Shown here piece after piece: positions 56,414 to 64,000 of a stretch of 64,000 nucleotides of DNA. Every line of letters starts with the position of its first letter. Within the stretch, counting starts at the first letter, position 1. The notes below the pieces were generated by a model. That model ran no database searches and was not told the origin of the DNA. It saw only the letters and a list, made by a program, of their open reading frames with translations. The position numbers and the translations under genes were made by a program. Location: positions 87,485,528 through 87,549,527 of the forward strand of contig CM034312.1 in NCBI GenBank assembly GCA_019925795.1, written 5' to 3'. The DNA is from Dendrobium chrysotoxum. Taxonomy: Eukaryota; Streptophyta; Magnoliopsida; Asparagales; Orchidaceae.

Positions 56414-57780
56414 TGAAGTATTTGTTGAGAATACTTTTGATTAAACTAGTGATTTTTTTTTAAATCATCAAAATATTGGTTAATTTTTTTATTTTGAGAT
56501 TTATGAAATTTTTGTTCAAAGGTTTAATCTTTGGGAAATGTAGGAGTACTTGAAATCAGATTTAGAATGGAAGTCAAATGAATGAAATGTAGGAGTACTT
56601 GATTCTAAGGAAACTCAAATGTATTCAAACTATCCTACGTTGGATTTATATTTTAGAATCAAATTTTTGTTTAGAATGTTAGGGATTAAATTCAAACAAC
56701 ACATGTTGCAGGAAATGGCTTGAAGATGAGGGCTTATGAAATGACTAAAATAAATAACAACCTCAAACCTCAGAGATAAGGTGAGGACTACTAAGGGTAG
56801 TGTCTCAAATTTAAATATAATGAAGTGCAAAGGGACTTATATATTATACTTCACCTGAGTCATATTCAACTCGATCCTTAAATTTATCGCTCTACCTGAA
56901 AGGAGCTACCAGCTAACTCACATAATCATTTTTAAAATCATGAAATTCGATCTCAATGCATATGAAAAGCTGGGAAGATTTTTCTTCTTAAAAAATAGGA
57001 CTTACAACTTGGCTTTAAGGCCAAGATGCCTGATCATGTAGGTATGCACAGTGCTGATACAAAAAATATAGATTTTTGTTATCTAGTCCTTAAGTGAGGA
57101 CTTTCTACATATACACACTTGGTATTATATAATCATTTTAAATTTTAAAAAACTTGGCTCCTTATAAGAAGCCATATAATTTTCTTTTATTTAGAAAAAT
57201 GTGATCTCAAATGTTGATTTTAGATTGTTTATATTTTTATTAGGTAGAAAATTTAATTTTATTCTAAAAGCTTACTACATAAACAAGTCCAGGTCACCCC
57301 CAAGTAAAGACAAAAGAAGAAACCTAAAAAAAATATGCTTCTATTGTCCACCTAGTAAACAATCAACACATACTGATATGTATATAAATCAACCAAAACA
57401 GGAATGCAAATATCCAAGTCATTACAATTATTATTGGCAACTGAGTATTCTGTCATTATACAACCTAGATAAATTTTACAGACTCTACATGTGGGGATCT
57501 TCAAGTTTTAGCTTTTAGGTAGATCTTGAGCTTCACCTTTGGTAGACTCATCCTCTTGATCCATCTTTCTTTTAACTATACCCCACAGAATCAAATACAC
57601 CTCTTAAATTTATCAAATATATATGAAAATGTAAAAGATTCAAACCTACAAAACATAAGAATGATGAGGAGAACGTATATATATAAATCGCCCGCCCGCC
57701 CGCCCGCACGCCCATTTTATTGAGTAAATAAGATATTTAATATTAATTCATGGGTGATTTCTCTTTAAGTTGTTTCTGAT
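56414..57780 (+). other. Intergenic segment
   Basis: AT-rich, with a CCCG tetranucleotide run at about 57690-57712. No gene or element was recognised. Confidence 0.6.
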
Positions 57781-59690
57781 TTAAAGATTTTGGCTTTTAA
57801 GTGTTTCATATTTAAGAGGGTTATAAAAAACCCATAAAGTAACCACTACTTGTTTTGAGATAAGCATGCTACTTATGAAGTCCTAAGATACAATGGTATA
57901 AGCATTCCACCTTTTGGGATAGGATGGTTGATTATTGTATCAAAAGAAACTTAGTCAATTTTAGAGATTTTTAGAGTTCTCTTAGTGTTTGGATAAGTGA
58001 TGAATGTTTACCTAATAGTATAATGTGAACATGCCCAAAGGTTATACTTACAACTTTGTGAAATTCACCTAATTTGATAAAGTGAATTTCAACATATGGG
58101 AAAACTCCTAAGGGTCATCTAAAGACTGAGTATTTTAAATGCCATGAGGAGAGATCATTTGTTTTAGTTTAATGAAAATATTACTTAGAGTTTGGGTTTA
58201 AGAAGATGAATTCTCTTCAGATTTTAGACTAAAGAGAGAGAAAAGCTTTCTTAACTTTGAGGTTAGTGGAGAAAGAGAGATGACCCATGGCTTTTGAGCT
58301 AGGGTTAGAAATCTCCTAAGGCTTTTAAAGCTTATAGAAGTGAGAGAAGAGTTGTAGTTTTGGGACTATAAGTCAAGGAGTTATCATTAAATTTATGTTC
58401 AATGATAGAAGTTTAGTCTGCTAAATATAGATAGAGCAAACATAAAAGATGATATGTAGGTTTGGGCAACAAACTAAGAGACCTTGAATTTTTGTATATT
58501 TAAAGAGGGAGATTCATTTGCTTGATTTAGCTTAAGCAAATAAAAATGACAAATCATTGAATTTTATTTTCAATGATGAGAGTTTAGTTTGTTAAATGTA
58601 GATAAAACAAACATAGAAGGGTGATATATAAATTTAGCTTTCAAATCACAAGGAGTTTTTCTTGAACTTTTAAATGTTCACTCACCTAACTTGGGTTAAG
58701 TAAATGAGAGAATTTCCTACAACTTTTAAGTTGTAGGAGAGAGATATATAATATGCAACTTGGAGGTTTATAAACCAATAATGGATAATTGAATTTTCTC
58801 TTCAATGAGATGTTTTCATCTACCTAAGTCGGATTAAGTAAATGTAGGAAGATGAGATGTAAATGTGGATAACAAATCACATGGACTTTCTTTGAACTTT
58901 AAGATGTTCAAAGAAAGTTGTTCATTCACCCAATTTAGGTTAAGAGAATGAAGGAATTCCCTACAACTATTGAGTTGTAAAGGTAGGGAAGCAAAATGCA
59001 ACTTGTAGGTTGCAAATCGGAGAAGGGTCTTTAAACTTTTGATGTTCAAAGAGGAGGATTCATTCATTCAATTTGGGTTGGAGAGATGCGAGGAGGGGAA
59101 GATGCAATTTAGGAGTTGCAAATTCATGAATATTCTTAGAATATTTGATGTTCAAAGAGATCTATTCATTTGCCCAATTCAGGGCTAGGCAAATGAAGGA
59201 GAATTTGGATGTTATCCTACAATCATGGCTTATAGGAGATGAAGAAAATGTAACTTAGATGTTGCAAATTGGAGGAAGCTCTTTGAACATTTGTTGTTCA
59301 AAGAGGAGTGATTATCTACCCAATTTATGTTGGGCAAATACAAGGAGGTGATATGCAACTTAGGGGTTGATTTCCATGCTCAATGAAACATGATATTTAC
59401 CAAATTTTGTATTAGGTAAATATAGGGAAATGGCATGCATCTTAGAGGTTGTGAGTTGAAGGAGATTCTTTGATCTATTGGTGTTCAAAGAGAGATATAC
59501 ACTCTCCTAATTTAAGCTTAGGAGAGTGAGAGGGTTTCCTACAATCCTTGAGTTGTAGGAAGGGGGAGGCAATGTCCAACTTATGGGTTGCAATCTGGAG
59601 AAAATCCCTTGAACTTTTAGTGTTCAAAGAGAAGTATTCATTCACTTGGTTTAAGTTAAATGAATGGGGAAGGAAGACTAGGATTTGAAT
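57780..59690. repeat. Degenerate tandem array built of short imperfect hairpins
   Basis: A loosely repeated unit (about 110-225 bp) carries, in the same order each time, hairpins of four kinds: TTTGAAC..GTTCAAAG; CATTCACCCAATTT..AAGAGAATG; CCTACAAC..GTTGTAGG; and TGCAACTT..GGTTGCAA. Clear cases: 58059-58091 (10-bp perfect stem), 58554-58576 (8 bp), 58715-58738 (11 bp, 2-base loop), 58885-58918 (13 bp), 59500-59528 (11 bp), 59536-59561 (9 bp). The TTTGAAC-type hairpin recurs near 58665, 58890, 59030, 59140, 59280, 59468 and 59607. There is no ORF of note. It could be a satellite, or untranslated sequence of a large transposon. Confidence 0.75.
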
Positions 59691-60340
59691 AGGACTTGAA
59701 TCTTATGTCTAAGGGGATTATGTTCCAACAAATAAGATATGAGAGCTTAAAATTTGGTTCCAAGCTCAAGGGTTTCATGCAGTGATGTGCTTGAAATCTT
59801 GGAGGATTTCAAATCATCATGCAAGCAAGAAGGAAAGAAGGAAAGATGATTGTTTATTAATTTTGTGTCTCAACAAACAAGGGATGTATGACTTGGAATT
59901 TATTTCTAAGATTCAAAGACTCGTGTAATATAACATTTGAAACCTTGAGGAGGCTTCAAATATCATGCATGCAAACAGAGAGATGATTATTTTTTGATCT
60001 TGTGTTTCAACAAACAAGGGTGGAATGAACCTAGGATTGTGATCGTAAGGTCATAAGGTCCATGCAACGAGGTGTTTGGAGCGTTGGGGGTTCCAAATCA
60101 TTCATGCATAACAGGCAGGAGGCTCTACAAGAGAAATCCTAATGTGGAGCCAAGATTCATGCAATCTAACACTTGGAGCCTTGAGGAGGCTCCAAACATC
60201 ATGCATGAAAGAGATGTGCATATGGAGAGTTCCCTATTCTTCTATGAGTGTTTTGAATTCAACGGAAAAGGGGAGATTGATTCCTAAAGCATTGGAGAGA
60301 TTTCTAGATCAATTTTGTCATGATTAAGAAATTTGGAGGC
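59691..60340. repeat. Second array: four hairpins of one family with paired stem changes
   Basis: Units of about 105-145 bp with CATGCA..TTGRARYC hairpin..AAAYATCATGCATGC. Stems: 59791-59798 with 59805-59812 (TTGAAATC/GATTTCAA), 59937-59944 with 59952-59959 (TTGAAACC/GGCTTCAA), 60076-60082 with 60090-60096 (TTGGAGC/GTTCCAA), 60173-60180 with 60188-60195 (TTGGAGCC/GGCTCCAA). Loops are 6-7 bases and G-rich (TTGAGGA type). Confidence 0.7.
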
Positions 60341-61324
60341 CTTATGGAAGATATTTTAAACTCAAGATTTCTCTTGACGATTGCTTATGCTGTTTGTTAT
60401 TACACTTGATCTTTTCAATTTGCAAATTGATCAAAATAAGCTTAGGTAGCTTCTAAGTGTAATGGGGTGTTTAGCTATGTGCATTTGGGGGCCCACGAAA
60501 CACTCCAAATGAATTCCACAAACACTTAAAATTAAATGAGCATATTTAGGACACTTGCAAATTTTGGAATTTTAGTGATCCAACTAAGAGACCTATGATA
60601 CATGATTTTGACTCATAATGAGATGGGGAACAAACATCTAAAACTTTGAAGAGGATTTTTAATCAAACATGACATGATGGGTGCATTGGGGATATGAGTG
60701 AAGGTCTCCGATTTTAGGAATTTTGATCATTTTACTTCAATCCCCTAGGTTGGGAGTTTGCACAAATAGAATTAAATAATTCCAAGATGTGGGGGTTCAT
60801 GGGCCTTTGGAGGCCCATAACACCCTTCAAGTTTGTTCTGGATTAAATAAGTCTATTTGATTATTTCCCACAATTCCACAAGTTAAGGATTACGATCTAA
60901 ATCATGCAAACTAATTTGGTTAAGTGTGCAATCATTTGGATTTGAGAATTTTTCTTGCTTCAACTCTCTAAATTTGGAAGACCATCAAGGATGGTTTCAA
61001 ATCAATCTATACACCATAGGATTTGAGACATAAACATGCATGTTCATGAAAGACCCCACCAATGTATAAATAAATTGAAGCACACACTTGAATGTTTAGC
61101 AAATTTGGAGAAAATCACAAGTGTTATAGCAATGCAAGCCTCTTAAATATGTGCTAATTTTGTTATCACACATGACCCAAGAGAAAAGAACATGAGATGC
61201 GACGCATGGAGGGAAACTAAACCTCAACATTCGATTCGGCGTCAAATGAAATCACTTATCCTAGGGTTTGATCGTAGGTGATGGCTAAGCATGCAATAGA
61301 AGTGCAAAACAAGCATTTGAAATA
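60341..61324 (+). other. Intergenic segment right of the hairpin arrays
   Basis: AT-rich, with diffuse word repeats (CCCACRAAACACTCC, GGAGGCCCATAACACCC). It may be a continuation of the same large repeat. No gene was seen. Confidence 0.4.
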
Positions 61325-61344
61325 TGTTGGATACCGATCCAACA
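61325..61344. repeat. Inverted repeat TGTTGGAT/ATCCAACA
   Basis: An 8-bp perfect stem with a 4-base loop. TG...CA ends of this form are also seen at LTR borders, so it might mark one, but no partner was found. Confidence 0.4.
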
Positions 61345-61517
61345 CCTCTACGCGCAACAACGTGCTCTTTTGGCTCTCATATGAGAGAAACTTAATGAAA
61401 ATCGCCGGATTTTCATGAACTCGCCAAGGGGACAACGAACATGGGATTTTCTTGGGTTTGGAAAGTAAAATGTAAGGGTTCACTAGGATCCTAAGGCTTG
61501 GGAGCGTCAACCACACA

Positions 61518-62400
61518 TCAAATGGCCAAAAGACCCGGGGATTTTCTAAATTTTTGAGGGATTTTACCTCGGTGGATGGTCACGGTGCAGCTCACTATCC
61601 AATCTTCTTGCAAAGGCGAGATCGACGGAGAATGGGAGGCAGATTTGCTGTTCAAAAGCTCCGGAATGCTGCCTCCACTTGCTTGAATGCTCCCGAAAGT
61701 CGATTTCGCTGTCACGAGCTTGTCGGAATTACGGAAGAGGAAAAAGTAAGCTCCCAAACCTTCCTTGATTGCAGAAATGGAAGTCTGGACTGCTGGATTT
61801 GGTCCAGATATACGTAGAAGCCGTCGGTTCTGAAGGTCTCGACCAGGCCAGGTCGTGCGCAAAGCGGAAAGTCCGCTCTCAGCTGCTCGGTCGCAAGCAG
61901 AGGGTTGGCCGCACGTAGGAGCCGAACGAGATCTCCTTCTCGGTTTGGAAGGGTCGGACGCGCGGGAGCAACGGGGCCGCCCACTCGGCTTCGTCTGGGT
62001 CGTGCGACAATGAGACAGCCGCAGGCTTGGGCTCTCTCCTTCCCGCTCCTCTCTGCCCTCTTGTCTGGATCGGACGGACACACGATGGAAGAAAACCCAC
62101 ACGGACACAAGGATTCGCCTGGCTTCGCCTTCGCCCCCCTCCCTCTCTCTCACGCTCTCTGGAACGGATCCGACGAGCAGGACGATCTCTCCCCTTTTCG
62201 ATCGAATGCCAAAGCAAGAGGCCAAAAAAAGAAAGAAAGAGTTGTCTCTGCCCTTTCACACTCTCTCTATGCATGAAACGAAGATTCTGATACGCGATAA
62301 GATTCTCCTGCGCTCGATCCTTGCTACAGCCGCGCAAATGAGAGGGAAAAGACGTGCGAACGACTGCTCTTTGGATTTCAGTCGCAGGATTTTGATTACC
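61518..62400 (-). other. GC-rich block with overlapping minus-strand open frames, nature unknown
   Basis: GC content rises sharply compared with both sides. Open frames of 235, 152 and 132 codons overlap in different minus-strand frames, but the translations are low-complexity (Arg/Ser/Glu-rich) and match nothing I recognise. Read as minus-strand transcript the block is purine-rich at the start (REREREGG reading), like the untranslated leader of an LTR element. A protein-coding role is unlikely but not excluded. Confidence 0.4.
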
Positions 62401-63065
62401 TTATTTATGAAGTCAAATGACTCAGATTTGACAAATTGGGCTGAAATTGAATCTGAATGGGATCAATTCAGTTCCGATCGAGAAATAATTTTGTGAAATT
62501 GGACTCGAATTGGCACCGGATTGTTTAGAATTTAGTTCGATGATGCTGATTTGGGTTCGATTTCGACCGCTTTGGTTTTAATTGGATTTAATTAAGTTTA
62601 ATTTGACTCAATTGAGGTCCAATTTAGATCAATTTTAGTTCGACAATGCTCGATCTAGTTGATCAAGTGCGATCAGGCCCAATTAGGCTAGAATCGGCTC
62701 CATTGGAAACGTCAACATGAAGGAAAATTTATTAATCCTCATTTATAATTGAAGAAATTATGTCGGGATCCAGCAACTTTTTTGGCTAGGATAATAAGGA
62801 AGAGTTTGCAATTATTGAGGGATCCACAAGCAATTACGTTCGTACATGAGCAAGAGGGAACGAGGCTACAACAGAATGTCGATTCGATGCTAAAACTCCA
62901 GGTCTTGAAGCCAGGATTATCCGCAAGTGTGTTTGGATACAAACTTTAGATTAAATTTACAATAGAATATTCTGACTTATATTTGGCGAGATGTTATTAT
63001 TTGTTTTTTGCTTTGAGATGATCAATTAAATTTTGTATTGTGTTCTTCTCAAAATAAAATTAATT
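62401..63065 (+). other. Intergenic segment with TTGATTT/AATTGG-type low complexity
   Basis: 62500-62700 is made of short variants of AATTTGACTCAATTGAGG and TTAGTTCGA. 62749-62949 has a 66-codon open frame (FLARIIRKSLQLLRDPQA) with no recognised relative. Nothing firm can be called. Confidence 0.4.
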
Positions 63066-64000
63066 CAACAATGATATCAAGTCTTTATCTCACTATGTGG
63101 TGTCTGCTGCATGAATCTTTTTTCTTTATTGTATCATGTCAAGACTCAAATTTTCATTTAAATCTTATAAAGAAAGGTCATTTCTTATATTTTCCAACCA
63201 AGTCTTTTTAGGTCTACCTATATCTTTCTTAACATAAGCCAAATATAATACATCTACTCTCCTAACCGGGTTATCGAAATGCGGCTATTTTATGTGATAG
63301 AACCATCTAAGGCGACTCTCTAATCTTATCTGTCACTGGAGCTACTCTATCCTTTTCACATATATGCTCATTTTGTATCCAATCTCTAAGCCGCTCATCC
63401 ACCTGAGCATCCTCATCTCTGCAATACTTAATATTATGCTTCTCTTTTAATGGCCAATATTCTGCGCCATAAAGCATTGCAGGTCTCACCATCATCTTAT
63501 AGAATTTTCCCTTACGTTTGAGTAGCACTTTTCTATCACACAACAAGTCTAATGCATTCCTCCACTCAAACCAACCAACTTGAATTCTACTAATAATATC
63601 CCCATCTATTTCACCATCATTCTGAATAATAGACCCAAGATATCTAAACCGTGTACTCTTATTAATGACTTGATCACTTAAAATTACAAACACCCCACTA
63701 GATCTATTACTACTAAAATTACACTCCATGTATTCGGTTTTAGATTTACTCAAACGAAACCTTCAGACTCTAAAGTTGACCTCCATAATTCAAGTATACC
63801 TTCAACTCCCTCTCTAGTCTTATTATCATTAGCAAAAAGAATACACTAGGGTACATCCTCTTGCAAATGTCTAGTAAGAACATCCGTGACTAAAGCAAAA
63901 AAGATATGGGCTTAAAGTTGATCCTTGATGTAATCCAACTGCAATAGGAAAACACTTGGTCAAACCACCTTGTGTTTTAACTCAAATAATAGCTCCTGTA
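63066..64000 (-). mobile_element. RTE LINE, 3' part, running off the window
   Basis: The plus strand opens with CAACAATGATATCAAGTC, the complement of the RTE tail. Upstream on the minus strand come C-terminal RTE text (RLRDWIQNEHI), MLYGAEYWPLKEKHN, SKTEYMECNFSSNRS and RT motifs up to the right edge. Frameshifts and a changed FADD neighbourhood (63835-63850) show decay. The 5' end lies outside the window. Confidence 0.9.

Noticed and set aside
57780..60340. CRISPR array, suggested by repeated palindromes
   Set aside because: Plant nuclear DNA, no constant repeat length, no unique spacers and no cas genes.
59691..60340. tRNA or known small RNA genes within the hairpin arrays
   Set aside because: No cloverleaf, no A/B box and no snoRNA boxes fit; the hairpins are too short for a plant miRNA precursor.
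61518..62225. 235-codon minus-strand open frame
   Set aside because: Low-complexity, with overlapping frames open in the same GC-rich block and no recognised domain; listed only as an unknown block.
62749..62949. 66-codon open frame as a possible exon
   Set aside because: No matching neighbours, splice context or recognised family; could be chance.

Overview
The window is nuclear DNA of a flowering plant. It holds two intact multi-exon genes with GT/AG introns, WD40 corepressor and membrane-protein exons that match plant families, plant-type RTE LINEs ending in (TTG)n, Ty3/gypsy and Ty1/copia relics, and hAT and PIF/Harbinger MITEs. Nothing seen fixes the species. The TE load inside introns suggests a medium-to-large genome.

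Layout, left to right. 1-3431: the 5' part of a decayed minus-strand Ty3/gypsy element (gag, protease, start of RT, then its 5' LTR). 3432-4010: a fragment of an unclassified repeat called R here (copy R3). 4618-31453 (+): a nine-exon gene for a 549-residue protein with a signal peptide and five membrane spans. Its third intron (11.6 kb) holds repeat R1 with a nearly complete RTE LINE inside it, a hAT-type element and two MITE-like elements. Its seventh intron (12.3 kb) holds a gypsy element carrying a piece of the splicing-factor gene PRP6, a copia relic, an LTR-like segment and a chromodomain gypsy relic. 31675-35100: repeat R2 on the minus strand with a solo gypsy LTR inside it. 36232-55208 (+): a 25-exon TOPLESS/TOPLESS-related corepressor gene (1133 residues). 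Its intron 18 holds a truncated RTE LINE and a 2.3-kb LTR element with only about 75 bp between its LTRs. Its intron 20 holds three nested insertions and a foldback. 55959-56405: a hAT MITE. About 57.8-60.3 kb: a degenerate tandem array made of short imperfect hairpins. 61.5-62.4 kb: a GC-rich block of unknown nature. 63066-64000: a minus-strand RTE LINE running off the window.

Both genes could be spliced in silico by hand with GT/AG junctions and kept phases, giving exact multiples of three (1650 and 3402 nt) and no internal stop. Despite about 45 kb of mostly intronic repeat insertion, both coding sequences look functional. They point the same way but nothing suggests a shared pathway.

Most unusual items: the PRP6 fragment replacing RT/RNase H/integrase inside a gypsy element, with a duplicated PPT/LTR junction beside it; the hairpin arrays, in which some stems keep pairing through substitutions on both arms; the LTR element with almost no interior; and a 42-bp RTE tail bounded by a 13-bp target-site duplication.
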